Program-made: the position numbers and the translations under genes | NCBI RefSeq assembly: GCF_014654785.1 | Contig: NZ_BNBD01000007.1 | Location: 248,001-312,000, forward strand | Direction: 5' to 3' | Source: Streptomyces mashuensis | GTDB taxonomy: Bacteria > Actinomycetota > Actinomycetes > Streptomycetales > Streptomycetaceae | DNA: 64,000 nucleotides | Part shown: in pieces, positions 41,387 to 49,618 of the stretch | Layout: the number at the start of each line of letters is the position of its first letter | How positions within the stretch are numbered: the stretch's first letter is position 1 | Notes under the pieces: model-generated | What the model was told of the DNA's origin: nothing | What the model saw: only the letters and a program-made list of their open reading frames with translations | Databases searched by the model: none

Positions 41387-42910
41387 TCAGGGGATGACCG
41401 GGCCGGCGGTGGCGTTCACCCAGGACCACTCGGACCAGGTGCTGAAGCCGGTCTGCCACTTGTGGCGGACCCCGGCGCCGCTGGTGCTGAACACTTCGAG
41501 ACGGCCGTCCGCATTGGTCGCGGCCGTGATCTCGCTCCCGCCGGCGCCGAAAGCGGTCCAGTCGCCGTACGGGGCGTTGACGCCCGTCTGCCACATGTGC
41601 ACGGACACGTCATTGTTGGCGGCGAACACCTCGACGCGCCCGTCGGCCGTGCGGTCGCTGGTGAGCTGCGCATTGGCGGGGCCGCGCGTGGGCTCCCACC
41701 CCGACCAGCCGCCCCGGTCCGACTGGTATCGGTGGAAGACGCCCTCCGGGCCGGAGGCGAAAACCTCCAGGCGCCCGTCGGCGTTGTGGTCGACGGTCAG
41801 GTCGCGACCGCCCTCGCCGAACTCCCCCCACGCCGACCACCCTCCGTTGACGGCGGTCTGGTACTGGTGCCGGAACACCTTGTCGTTCAGCGCGAAGACC
41901 TCCAGCCGGCCGTCGGACGACTTCTCCATCCCCAGCCGGGCGCCGACCGGGCCGCCACCCGTCCCCTCCCACTGCGACCAGCCGCCGTTCGGCGCGTTCT
42001 GGTACCGGTGGAACACTCCCTCCGGGCCGGAGGCGAACACCTCGATGCGGCCGTCGCCGTTGACCCCGGCGGCGGTGTCGCGCCCGCCCGTGCCGAAGCC
42101 CTCCCAGCCGGACCAGCCACCGGACGGCGACATCTGGTAGCGGTGCTGGAACGTCTTTCCGTTGATCGCGAACACCTCCAGCCGGCCGTCGGCGTTCGGT
42201 GCGATCGCGAGCTCCGCGCCGCCCGGGCCGCCCAGCTGCTCCCAGGGCGACCAGGCGCCGTTCGCCTGGAGCTGCCAGGCGTGGTGCACACCGTCGGCCG
42301 CCGCAGCGAACACCTCCAGACGTCCGTCCGCCGACCGGGCCGAGACCACCCGTCCCGACTCCGCCGGATGCACCAGCGGGGCAGGCCCGGGGCGGGCCCC
42401 CGGGGTGCACGGCAGGGTCACGCCGCGTTCGGCGAGGTAGGGCTCGGGGTCGATGCCGCGGTTCATGGACGTGTCGCGGCGCACCCGCAGGTGCAGGTGC
42501 GGTCCGTCCGCCTCGCCTTCGGCCCCCATCAGCGCAATCCGCTGGCCGGCCGTCACGCGCTCGCCGACGGCGACGTCCCGCTGGGACATGTGCCCGTACT
42601 CGGTCACGGTCCCGTCGGGGTGCAGGATCCGGATCCACTGCCCGTAGCCCTGGGCGGGGCCGGACGCGATGACCTCGCCGTCACCGACGGCGAAGATGGG
42701 CGTGCCGTAGTTGTTGGCGATGTCGACGCCGTCGTGGTTCCGGGCGCCGCCGTAGTGGTCGGACACGAAACCGGCGGTGGGGCATGCGGCGGCGAAGCCC
42801 GCGACCTGGGCCCGGGCGGCCGCCGGGGACGGCAGCACGAGCGACGGCAGTACGGCGGCTGCCGCCGCGACGACGACGCTCAGCGCGCGTCGGGAAAGGC
42901 GGTGCAACAC
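41387..42910 (-). CDS. Secreted M23 (LytM-like) peptidase with seven PLL-type lectin repeats
   Basis: A 507-residue exported protein. A hydrophobic signal region at residues 8-32 ends in AAARA. The zinc peptidase domain (about 40-170) has NHDGVDI, GHMSQ and GPHLHLRV, the metal and catalytic residues of M23 endopeptidases that cut peptidoglycan cross-bridges. Residues about 185-507 hold seven repeats such as SADGRLEVFAAAADG and NGDGRIEVFASGPEG followed by HRYQ, likely one lectin propeller for a cell-wall or glycan ligand. The GTG at 42910 follows GGAGGAGG. It forms an operon with the glycosidase-like gene, which carries the same type of propeller. Confidence 0.9.
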   Translation of the reverse strand: MLHRLSRRALSVVVAAAAAVLPSLVLPSPAAARAQVAGFAAACPTAGFVSDHYGGARNHDGVDIANNYGTPIFAVGDGEVIASGPAQGYGQWIRILHPDGTVTEYGHMSQRDVAVGERVTAGQRIALMGAEGEADGPHLHLRVRRDTSMNRGIDPEPYLAERGVTLPCTPGARPGPAPLVHPAESGRVVSARSADGRLEVFAAAADGVHHAWQLQANGAWSPWEQLGGPGGAELAIAPNADGRLEVFAINGKTFQHRYQMSPSGGWSGWEGFGTGGRDTAAGVNGDGRIEVFASGPEGVFHRYQNAPNGGWSQWEGTGGGPVGARLGMEKSSDGRLEVFALNDKVFRHQYQTAVNGGWSAWGEFGEGGRDLTVDHNADGRLEVFASGPEGVFHRYQSDRGGWSGWEPTRGPANAQLTSDRTADGRVEVFAANNDVSVHMWQTGVNAPYGDWTAFGAGGSEITAATNADGRLEVFSTSGAGVRHKWQTGFSTWSEWSWVNATAGPVIP

Positions 42911-42935
42911 GTGGCGTTCCTCCTCCGTGGGGACC

Positions 42936-42975
42936 CTCCCGGGCGCGGGGCGGGGGCTGCCGCCGCGCCCGGGAG
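42936..42975 (-). terminator. 13-bp perfect stem-loop between esterase and M23 peptidase genes
   Basis: CTCCCGGGCGCGG at 42936-42948 pairs without mismatch with CCGCGCCCGGGAG at 42963-42975, with a 14-base loop. It lies 50 bases after the esterase stop and ends 26 bases before the M23 start on the same strand. It may terminate the esterase transcript or act as a leader hairpin for the peptidase gene. Confidence 0.6.
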
Positions 42976-43024
42976 CTGCGATGTCCTGCAGTGTCCGGTT
43001 GTGTCCGGTCGTGTCTGCCGGGGC

Positions 43025-44020
43025 CTACGCCTTGCGCAGCCGGTCGATGATGCCGTTGAGGTCGTCGTTGAACAGGTCCGGGCGGACGAAGTGGCCGCCG
43101 GGCACCTCGTGCCACTCGTGGGGGATGCCGGCCCGGCCGAGGAAGCCGCGGAACTCGCGCTGCGTCTCCAGCACGGCGGTCTCGTTGAACCGGTCCCAGA
43201 AGGTCGGTTCGGGGCTGGTGCCGGAGACCAGGAAGATCCGCTTGTTGCGGTAGCTCTCGACGCGCTCGACCGGGTTGTCGGCCGTGACCCTGGCCTGGTC
43301 CCAGAACGGCGCGCCGTAGACCGTGCCGCCGCCCAGCTCCTTGGCCGCGGACGACAGGTTGGCCCAGTGGACGACGCCGCCGGGGATCCCGGCGGCGTTG
43401 CCGCGCAGGCTGGCCGGGCCGGAGTGGGAGCTGACGGAGGCGAAGTGGCCCCAGTACTTGGCGGCGTACTTCAGCGCGCCGAAGCCGCCCATCGAGAACC
43501 CGGAGACCGCGCGGCCGTCGTACTCGGCGTACGTCCGGAAGTTGGCGTCGACCCACGGGATCAGCTGGTTGATGTGGAAGGTCTCCCAGTTGCGGGGGCC
43601 GACGTTGGTGCTGACCGGGTTGGAGTACCAGCCCGCGGGCCCGCCGTCGGGCATCACCACGATGAGCGGCTTGTCTGCGGTCCAGGGCCGGATGCCCTTG
43701 ACGTCGAAGGAGATGAAGTCCTCCAGACCGCCGTGGAGCAGATAGAGGACGGGGTAGGTGCGACCGCTGGTGTGGTAGTCGTCCGGGAGCAGGACGTTGA
43801 CGGCGGGTGCCCAGGCGATCTCCCGGGTCGCGAACCGGTAGTACCACATGCGCGGGTCGGACTCGTTGCGGTCCACGATGCGCAGGCCGAAGCCGTCGCC
43901 GGCCGCGTGGGCCGACGCGGCCGACGCGAGTACGCCTCCGGCGCCCAGGGCCAGCGCCGCGGAGGCGCCGCCGACGGCCTTGAGGATGCCCCGGCGGGTG
44001 GGGTGCTGCTGCTCGTTCAA
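43025..44020 (-). CDS. Secreted esterase (antigen 85/EstD-like alpha/beta hydrolase)
   Basis: A 331-residue exported protein. TRRGILKAVGG followed by an Ala-rich stretch ending in ASAHA is a Tat-type signal peptide. The hydrolase core has YPVLYLLHGGLEDF and the nucleophile elbow GFSMGGFGAL near residue 172; the catalytic His is likely in GGHFVRPD near 310. The family includes mycolyltransferases, feruloyl esterases and S-formylglutathione hydrolase-like enzymes; the extracytoplasmic location favours an acyl or cell-surface substrate. The TTG start at 44020 follows AGGGAG and directly begins the signal peptide. A purine-rich run lies upstream. Confidence 0.85.
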   Translation of the reverse strand: MNEQQHPTRRGILKAVGGASAALALGAGGVLASAASAHAAGDGFGLRIVDRNESDPRMWYYRFATREIAWAPAVNVLLPDDYHTSGRTYPVLYLLHGGLEDFISFDVKGIRPWTADKPLIVVMPDGGPAGWYSNPVSTNVGPRNWETFHINQLIPWVDANFRTYAEYDGRAVSGFSMGGFGALKYAAKYWGHFASVSSHSGPASLRGNAAGIPGGVVHWANLSSAAKELGGGTVYGAPFWDQARVTADNPVERVESYRNKRIFLVSGTSPEPTFWDRFNETAVLETQREFRGFLGRAGIPHEWHEVPGGHFVRPDLFNDDLNGIIDRLRKA

Positions 44021-44083
44021 CGCGACTCCCTGGTCGGTGAGTGTGAGGGGGGGGAAGAGGGGAAGAGGGGGAAGGGGAACAGC

Positions 44084-45133
44084 TCAGTTGTTGGTGATCC
44101 AGGTGCCCTTGGAGGGGTTCCAGTGGATGGTCGCCTTCTGGAACTTCTGGGCCTTGCCGCCCGCTTCGTCCGTCTCGTCCGTCAGGGGATAACCCACCGC
44201 GGCTTCGTGACCGGCGTTCTGGAAGGCCTTGAGGATCTCGCCGTGGACGGTGTGGGCGCCGGTCGGCGGCGACCAGAGGAACAGCCCGCGTTCGAAGAAC
44301 TGGTAGCGGCCGCGGGTCCCGTCGGGCGCCCGCCCCGCGTCGGCCTCGTCCATCGTGGGGAAGCCCCAGCGCTGCTCGGAGTCCGTCGCCCAGTACTTGG
44401 CGAGGATGTCGCCGTAGATCGCGAAGGCCGCGTCCGGGTGCCAGATGACGATCCCGTTGCGGAACAGCTGGAAGCGGCCGCCCAGCCGGGCGTCCTCCTC
44501 GGCGCGCAGCGGTTCGCCGAGCGGGCCGCCGGGCCCGCCGAGGCTGTGGTACTTCGCGCCGATCGAGCCGTACGGCTGGAACGCCTCGTCCCGCATCGCC
44601 CGGGCGACGCCCTCGGCCTGGTCGTAACGGGCCGGGTAGGCGGACCGCTGCACGGCCTGGGCGAGCTGCCCGGCGGTGCTGCCCTCCATGCGCGGTTCCA
44701 TCTGCTGGGCGACCTCGAAGAACTTGTTGGCCGCGTAGTCGACGTCGAGGACCTGCTCGGGTGTGCCCCAGCCCTGCGACGGCCGCTGCTGGAAGACGCC
44801 GAGCGAGTCGCGGTCACCGCAGTTCAGGTTGTTCATGCGGGACTCGACCCAGCCGGTCTCGAACCCGGCGAGCATCACCTTGTCGGAGACGTTGCGGCGC
44901 TGGCCCACCTCGTAGACCTTGCGGGTCACCGCGATGTCGCGTTCGGCGGGGATGTCGCAGAAGGCCATGGCGGGCGCGGGGTGCCCCAGCGGGCCCGGGA
45001 CGGTGGCGGTGCTGCGCGCCGGGGGCGGCTGCCCGTGGCCCGCGCCGTTCGCCGCGGCGAGGGCACCGGGGGCAGGGAGGAAGGAGGTGACGGCAAGGGC
45101 CCCGCCGAGCAGGAGCGTGCATATCCGGCGCAT
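44084..45133 (-). CDS. Secreted protein with lysozyme-like domain and LGFP repeats
   Basis: A 349-residue exported protein with signal peptide RRICTLLLGGALAVTSFLP. Residues about 60-180 have VMLAGFETGWVESRMNNLNC and DSLGVFQQRPSQGWG, typical of transglycosylase-like domains in actinobacteria. Residues about 190-349 hold three or four LGFP repeats such as GGPGGPLGEP, RWGFPTMDE and AVGYPLTDE, which bind the cell envelope. It may be a cell-wall hydrolase or a targeting protein for other surface enzymes. GGAAG precedes the ATG at 45133. The gene lies 63 bases upstream of the esterase gene, and the two may share a transcript. Confidence 0.85.
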   Translation of the reverse strand: MRRICTLLLGGALAVTSFLPAPGALAAANGAGHGQPPPARSTATVPGPLGHPAPAMAFCDIPAERDIAVTRKVYEVGQRRNVSDKVMLAGFETGWVESRMNNLNCGDRDSLGVFQQRPSQGWGTPEQVLDVDYAANKFFEVAQQMEPRMEGSTAGQLAQAVQRSAYPARYDQAEGVARAMRDEAFQPYGSIGAKYHSLGGPGGPLGEPLRAEEDARLGGRFQLFRNGIVIWHPDAAFAIYGDILAKYWATDSEQRWGFPTMDEADAGRAPDGTRGRYQFFERGLFLWSPPTGAHTVHGEILKAFQNAGHEAAVGYPLTDETDEAGGKAQKFQKATIHWNPSKGTWITNN

Positions 45134-45204
45134 GCTGTCTTCCGTTCCGTGTGGGTGAGGTGACCGACGGCCCGGAAGGTAGTAGCGGGGCTACGGGGGC
45201 GGTA

Positions 45205-45220
45205 TCCGGAACGATCCGGA
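45205..45220. repeat. Short double TCCGGA repeat upstream of LGFP gene
   Basis: TCCGGA occurs at 45205-45210 and 45215-45220, four bases apart. Each copy is its own inverse, so the pair is both a direct and an inverted repeat. It lies about 70 bases before the LGFP gene and just after the kinase gene stop; it could be an operator, or chance. Confidence 0.3.
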
Positions 45221-45243
45221 GTGACGGCCGGGCCCCGCGTGCC

Positions 45244-46734
45244 TCACGGTAGGGGAGTGGGGCGCGGGCACACGGGGACGGAGGGCCGGTCCTTGGTGCG
45301 GACGGCGGGCAGCCACGCGGTGCCCGGCCCGGACGAGCCGGCCGGGAGCCGGACGCGGAACCACTGGGACGAGCGCAGGCCCGTCTCGTCGACGATGGGC
45401 AGCCCCTGCGGGTACTGGCAGTCGACGGCGAGGACGTCACCGTGCCACACCCGCGTCGGCACCACGTTGTCCGGCGTGTAGGGGTGGAGGGGGTCGACGG
45501 CCAGGCCGAGGCTGCAGTTGGGGTCCCGCCCGCCGGCGCGGTCCCGGCAGGTCTGCTCGGCGTTGAACACCCGTACGCGGCCGGCGGCACCGGAAGACGG
45601 GCCGGCCGCGGCGGCGGACACTTCGTCGGGGCCCGGCCGTGGGGGAGCGGTGTCACGGGCGGCGTACCACCAGCCCGCCGCGAGCGCGCCGCAGACGACG
45701 GCGGCGGTGAGGGCGGTACGGAGGGTACGCGGGCGGCGGGGGCGACGGGGTTTTCCAGCGGCCGGGGTGTCGGGTGTGTCGGGTGTGTCCGCCGTGGCCA
45801 TGTGGGCGGCGATGCGGGCCAGCAGGCTCTCGGCCGTGTGCCCGGCGCGTGCGGCGTGGGCCGGGGCCAGGCAGTCGGTGACCAGCTCGCGCCAGAACGG
45901 CGGTACCGCCGGGTCCAGGCGGAGGGACGCCCGCCCGTCCGCGTACTCCTGCGCTGCGGCGGCGCGCGAGACCGGTGTGGCACCGGGGAACGGAGAGGCG
46001 CCGGAGGCGAACACCTGGTGGATCACGATGCCCAGCGCCCAGATGTCGGCGCTCGGCCGGACCTGTACGCCCTGTTCGCTGAGCGACGCGTTCCACCGCT
46101 CGGGCGGGAGGTAGTCGAAGGTGCCCATGGGAGGGGCGTAGCCGTGCGTGCCGTGGGTGCCGGTCAGTTCGGTGACGAGCCCGAAGTCGGAGAGCTTGAC
46201 GGAACCGTCCGCCATGAGCAGGACGTTGTCCGGCTTGAGATCGCCGTGCACCCAGCCGCTGCGGTGCAGGTGGGCCAGACCCTCGCAGATGCCGCCGACC
46301 AGCCGGGCGCCCTCGGCCCCGGTCACCGCGCTGCCGAGCCGTTCCCGCAGGCTGCACGCGGCCCGTTCCATGACGAGGACGATCGCGCCGTCGAGGAACG
46401 GCTGGTCCGGATCGCTGACCTCGACGGAGTCGAGCAGGCGGATCAGCCGCGGGTGCCTGGCCCGGCGGCCGAACTCCACCTCGCGGCGGGCGACTTCGGC
46501 GACCTTGCGGGCCTGGCTGGGCGCCAGCCCGCCGGTCGGCAGGATCTTGAGGGCGACGGTACCGGGGGCGTCCGTTCCCGGAGCGGCCGGGCGGCCGGCG
46601 TAAACGGTTCCCCAGCCGCCGGCGGCGATCGGGCCGGTGACCTCCCAGCTGCCGATACGGTGGCCCGGCGGCAGCGGCCGGGTCCCCTCACTCCCCGTCC
46701 CGTCACTCCCCGGTCTGCCGGACGACCCCTGCAC
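45244..46734 (-). CDS. Membrane Ser/Thr protein kinase with extracellular C-terminal domain
   Basis: A 496-residue protein. The kinase domain (about 25-300) has AAGGWGTVYAG, an invariant Lys in VALKIL, the catalytic loop WVHGDLKPDN, DFGLVTEL and an activation loop with GTFDYLPPERW. A proline/arginine-rich linker and one membrane segment (LTAAVVCGALAAGWWYAA) at about 340-365 lead to an exterior domain of about 130 residues. That domain has RDPNCSLGLAVDP and ASSQWFRVRL-like strands and may be SH3-like; Cys residues could form a disulfide. The GTG at 46734 follows GGAGGAGGG. It overlaps the FHA gene upstream by 32 bases, so an FHA-kinase signalling pair is likely. Confidence 0.88.
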   Translation of the reverse strand: MQGSSGRPGSDGTGSEGTRPLPPGHRIGSWEVTGPIAAGGWGTVYAGRPAAPGTDAPGTVALKILPTGGLAPSQARKVAEVARREVEFGRRARHPRLIRLLDSVEVSDPDQPFLDGAIVLVMERAACSLRERLGSAVTGAEGARLVGGICEGLAHLHRSGWVHGDLKPDNVLLMADGSVKLSDFGLVTELTGTHGTHGYAPPMGTFDYLPPERWNASLSEQGVQVRPSADIWALGIVIHQVFASGASPFPGATPVSRAAAAQEYADGRASLRLDPAVPPFWRELVTDCLAPAHAARAGHTAESLLARIAAHMATADTPDTPDTPAAGKPRRPRRPRTLRTALTAAVVCGALAAGWWYAARDTAPPRPGPDEVSAAAAGPSSGAAGRVRVFNAEQTCRDRAGGRDPNCSLGLAVDPLHPYTPDNVVPTRVWHGDVLAVDCQYPQGLPIVDETGLRSSQWFRVRLPAGSSGPGTAWLPAVRTKDRPSVPVCPRPTPLP

Positions 46735-47554
46735 CGTTCCCTCCTCCCGTCCGTGGCTCCGCATCCCGGGGACCGTTCCCCGCCCGGGGCGGCAGCAGTG
46801 CCAGGTGTTCCTCCCGTACGAGCCCGAACCGCAGGGCGAGCCCGACGAGCGCCTCGCGCTTGCCGTTACGACGGGCGTCGCGCCGCGCGTCGGCCCCTGC
46901 CGGGGTGCTGATCCGGATCTTCTCCTCGGCCAGGTAGTCGATGTGCGAGCTGACGGCCCGGGCCGTCAGCCGGGGGCAGGCCGGGTGGCCGCCGAGCCGT
47001 TCGACGATCTGCGGGGTCGTCGGGACGGCGACCGGTGACTCGTCGCGCAGCCGCGGTTCGCACAGCGCGACCAGGACCAGGAAGTAGGTCGCCGTCTCGT
47101 CCAGGGAGTACGCGGTGACCGTACGGCTCCCCCAGGGGCCGCCCATGCCGTCGGGGTCGAGGTAGACGTGGTCGGGCGCGTAGACCTGGAAGGACACGGT
47201 CGCGCTCCCGCGGGTGGGCAGCACGACGCGGGAGAACTCGAAGGGGATGGGGGCGCCGGCGCGCCGTGGCGGCACCCGCAGGTACTCGCCCGCCCCTTCG
47301 GGGTTCTCCACCAGGTAGCTGTGGGTCGTGCTGTGGTTGCTCAGCTGCCAGTGGTCGTCGGTCACCCGGATCTCGCCGGCCAGCCGGGAGATCGCGGCAT
47401 CGACGAGCCGCAGCTCCACGGGGGTCGTGGGGGACCCACGCCCGAACCGTGCCACTTCGCCGGGGGCGAGCCGCAGCGTCACGGCGTCACCGCACGGCTC
47501 ACCAGCACCGCCGGTATCGCTGCTCCCCGGCAGGTGAACGACAATCCCGCGCAC
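46703..47554 (-). CDS. FHA-domain protein, likely partner of the adjacent kinase
   Basis: A 283-residue cytosolic protein. The N-terminal half is an FHA phosphothreonine-binding domain: VARFGRG, ISRLAGEIRV, WQLSNHSTTHSYLVEN, with the Arg, Ser and Asn residues of the binding loops. The C-terminal half (about 150-283) looks like a helical winged-helix-type region with VPTTPQIVERLGGHP and TARAVSSHIDYLAEEK, so it may bind DNA. This FHA-plus-HTH layout occurs in Streptomyces genes paired with Ser/Thr kinases. The GTG at 47554 follows GGAGGGAGGAGG. The stop lies inside the kinase gene, so translation is coupled. Confidence 0.82.
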   Translation of the reverse strand: MRGIVVHLPGSSDTGGAGEPCGDAVTLRLAPGEVARFGRGSPTTPVELRLVDAAISRLAGEIRVTDDHWQLSNHSTTHSYLVENPEGAGEYLRVPPRRAGAPIPFEFSRVVLPTRGSATVSFQVYAPDHVYLDPDGMGGPWGSRTVTAYSLDETATYFLVLVALCEPRLRDESPVAVPTTPQIVERLGGHPACPRLTARAVSSHIDYLAEEKIRISTPAGADARRDARRNGKREALVGLALRFGLVREEHLALLPPRAGNGPRDAEPRTGGGNGAGVVRQTGE

Positions 47555-47815
47555 GGTCCCCTCCTCCCTCCGCCGTCGGTCACCGGCCCGTCGGCGGGCG
47601 TCACGCATGCCGAACGTTACACATCGGGGGAGGGACGAGGGGTCACCCGGGAGTTGCCGGCCGAGTACCGGCCGGGTGCGCACGACGCTCGCCGAGCGCC
47701 TGCCGGCGAAACGGCGCGCACTGCGGTCACTCCCGTGCGCCCGTCTCCCGGATGTTCGCGCTCTCCCCGCGGGGAATGCCATGCCCCGTGCCGCCCACCA
47801 CCAAGGAGGTCCACC

Positions 47816-48352
47816 ATGCCCTTTGAGAGATCACGGTCCCGTGTCCTGGCCGCGGTTGCCGCTCTCGGCCTCATGACGACGCCCGTGACGTCCGCCTCCG
47901 CGGACGGCCATGACCAGGGCCCGGCCCTCCTTCAGTGCCAGGGCACCGAGTCCGTCGCCTACAGCCCCGGCTTCACCTTCCAACCCCGGCCCTTCCAGGT
48001 CACCACCGAGGGACGGTTCGTGTCCTGCGTCGACGCGGGAGGGAAGGTGAAGAGCGGAACGTACGGGGAGAGCTTCAGTCTCTTCGCCGGGTGCGACGAC
48101 CTGCTCGACGGGTTCACGGGCCGGCGCACCTTCCGGTGGAGCACCGGCGACGCGAGCGTCGCCGAGATCGGCGGGGACAGCACGGCGGTGGCGGGGCAGG
48201 TGGTCACCACCATCACCGGCAAGGTCGTCGAGGGCCGCTTCGAGGGACGCACCGTGGTCGAGATCATCGCCCTGCCACAACCGAACGCCCTGCAGTGCCT
48301 CACCACCGGCTTCACCGGTGCGACCGGAGTGACGACGCTCACGATCACCTGA
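47816..48352 (+). CDS. Small secreted protein, paralogue of 20227-20772
   Basis: A 178-residue exported protein with signal sequence RVLAAVAALGLMTTPVTSAS. The mature part has four Cys residues and the pattern CQGTESVAYSPGF, FRWSTGD, GQVVTTITGKV, EGRFEGRTVVE and a C-terminal TTLTIT. These match the positions of CTGSNTISFSPGL, WNTGE, GQAVVLVVGRV and GKFKGRTV in the protein at 20227-20772. No function is recognised. A strong AAGGAGG lies seven bases before the ATG. Confidence 0.82.
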   Translation: MPFERSRSRVLAAVAALGLMTTPVTSASADGHDQGPALLQCQGTESVAYSPGFTFQPRPFQVTTEGRFVSCVDAGGKVKSGTYGESFSLFAGCDDLLDGFTGRRTFRWSTGDASVAEIGGDSTAVAGQVVTTITGKVVEGRFEGRTVVEIIALPQPNALQCLTTGFTGATGVTTLTIT

Positions 48353-48385
48353 CGGGACCGATGCCCGGAACGACGCGGCGGCCCC

Positions 48386-49618
48386 CTACCGGGCGAAGAC
48401 CCTGGCCACCACGGAAGCGACGGACTCGCCGCCGAGGAGGTCCCGAAGCTCCTGCACGCCGTGCCGCTGCTGCGCCGGTGTGAGGCCGAGATGCTCGTCG
48501 AGGCGCTCGTCGAAGGCCCGCCGGAACGCGGCGTAGAGGCCGTCGTCCGTGCGTATCCGGCCGGCGATCCTCACCAGGGCCGCCGTGCCGGCGTGGTCGT
48601 CCTCCGGCATGTCGTCGTACGGCACGACGTCCGAGAAGCGGTTGGCCAGCCGGCCGAAGAGGGTGCCGTCGAGGTGCCGCACGGTGAAGACGTGGGCGTA
48701 GTGCTGTTCGTGCAGGGCCAGCGGCAGCCGTCCCAGGGCCAGCGACTCGTGCAGGGCGGTCAGCCCCGGAGCGAGCAGACAGACGGGGGTGCGCGCCACC
48801 TGCCGCAGCACCTCCCGCTGCGGCAGGCAGCAACAGACGGCCTGCCGCCCGGCGAACGAGACGGTCCGCGCCCGGTTCCCCGCGAACGGCCCACCGCAGA
48901 CCAGCACGCGCCGGAACTGCGGCCGGTCCCGCAGGAGATCCCCCAGCCAGCGTTCCAGCAGCAACAGGTAGTCGTTGTTCGCCTCGACATCCAGCAGGAA
49001 GTTCGTGAAGCCACCGACATTGACCAGCAGGTCGTACTCCGGAGGCTCTGGACCCGCGGTGTCCGGCGGCAGCCCCGCGTGATCGATGACCGGGCCGGTC
49101 AGATGCACGACGGGCCCCGGGCCCAGCGCCGCGAACGCGGCCAGCCGTGCACCCACGCCCGGGAAGTTCTGCACCACGCTGTCGGTGGCGAGAAGATGGG
49201 CGGCCAGGATGCGTTCGTGCGGGGACAGCTCCCGCAGGTGCGCGTCCGCAGCGGCAAAAGTCCCGGAGCGCGGCAGGCGCTCGCACATGTCACGGATCCG
49301 GGCCAGGGGCCGTCCGAACTGCCAGAAGCCGAAGAGACTGTCCACCATGACCACCGGCCGCCCCGCCACCACGGCCCGGAAGGCCAGGTCCGCGTCCATC
49401 GCCGACACCACGCGATCACTCGACTCGACGAGGGCTTCGGCGGACCGGCCGCCGCCCGTCCGAATGTCGTCGAAGGCGTCCGCATTGGCGCGGGCGAACG
49501 CGGACGCCACACCGTCCCCCACGAACACCCGCTCGTGGCCGGCGAGCAGCCGGGAGACCGCGGTGAGTTCCGCGACCGGCCCGAAGCCGCAGTTCTGCGC
49601 CCCCATCACGATGCGCAC
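48386..49618 (-). CDS. GT-B glycosyltransferase
   Basis: A 410-residue protein with a GT-B layout resembling MurG/UDP-glycosyltransferases of natural product pathways. It begins VRIVMGAQNCGFGPVAEL, has a central linker, and a C-terminal Rossmann half with VNVGGFTNFLLD, VLVCGGPFAGN and the donor-site region GLTALHESLALGRLPLALHE. The Glu in ALHESLALG corresponds to the usual donor-binding region. Acceptor and sugar are unknown. The GTG at 49618 follows GAGGGGGC and overlaps the stop of the upstream hydrolase gene by 13 bases, so the two are coupled. Confidence 0.8.
   Translation of the reverse strand: MRIVMGAQNCGFGPVAELTAVSRLLAGHERVFVGDGVASAFARANADAFDDIRTGGGRSAEALVESSDRVVSAMDADLAFRAVVAGRPVVMVDSLFGFWQFGRPLARIRDMCERLPRSGTFAAADAHLRELSPHERILAAHLLATDSVVQNFPGVGARLAAFAALGPGPVVHLTGPVIDHAGLPPDTAGPEPPEYDLLVNVGGFTNFLLDVEANNDYLLLLERWLGDLLRDRPQFRRVLVCGGPFAGNRARTVSFAGRQAVCCCLPQREVLRQVARTPVCLLAPGLTALHESLALGRLPLALHEQHYAHVFTVRHLDGTLFGRLANRFSDVVPYDDMPEDDHAGTAALVRIAGRIRTDDGLYAAFRRAFDERLDEHLGLTPAQQRHGVQELRDLLGGESVASVVARVFAR

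Noticed and set aside
41400..42370. Possible CRISPR or tandem DNA repeat
   Set aside because: The repetition reflects seven coding lectin repeats in the M23 gene; spacing and identity vary as in protein repeats.
39818..45163. A 1781-codon open frame on the plus strand opposite five minus-strand genes
   Set aside because: Very high GC content keeps antisense frames open. The translation is rich in Arg, Gly, Ala and Val without family motifs, while the minus strand has clear enzymes.
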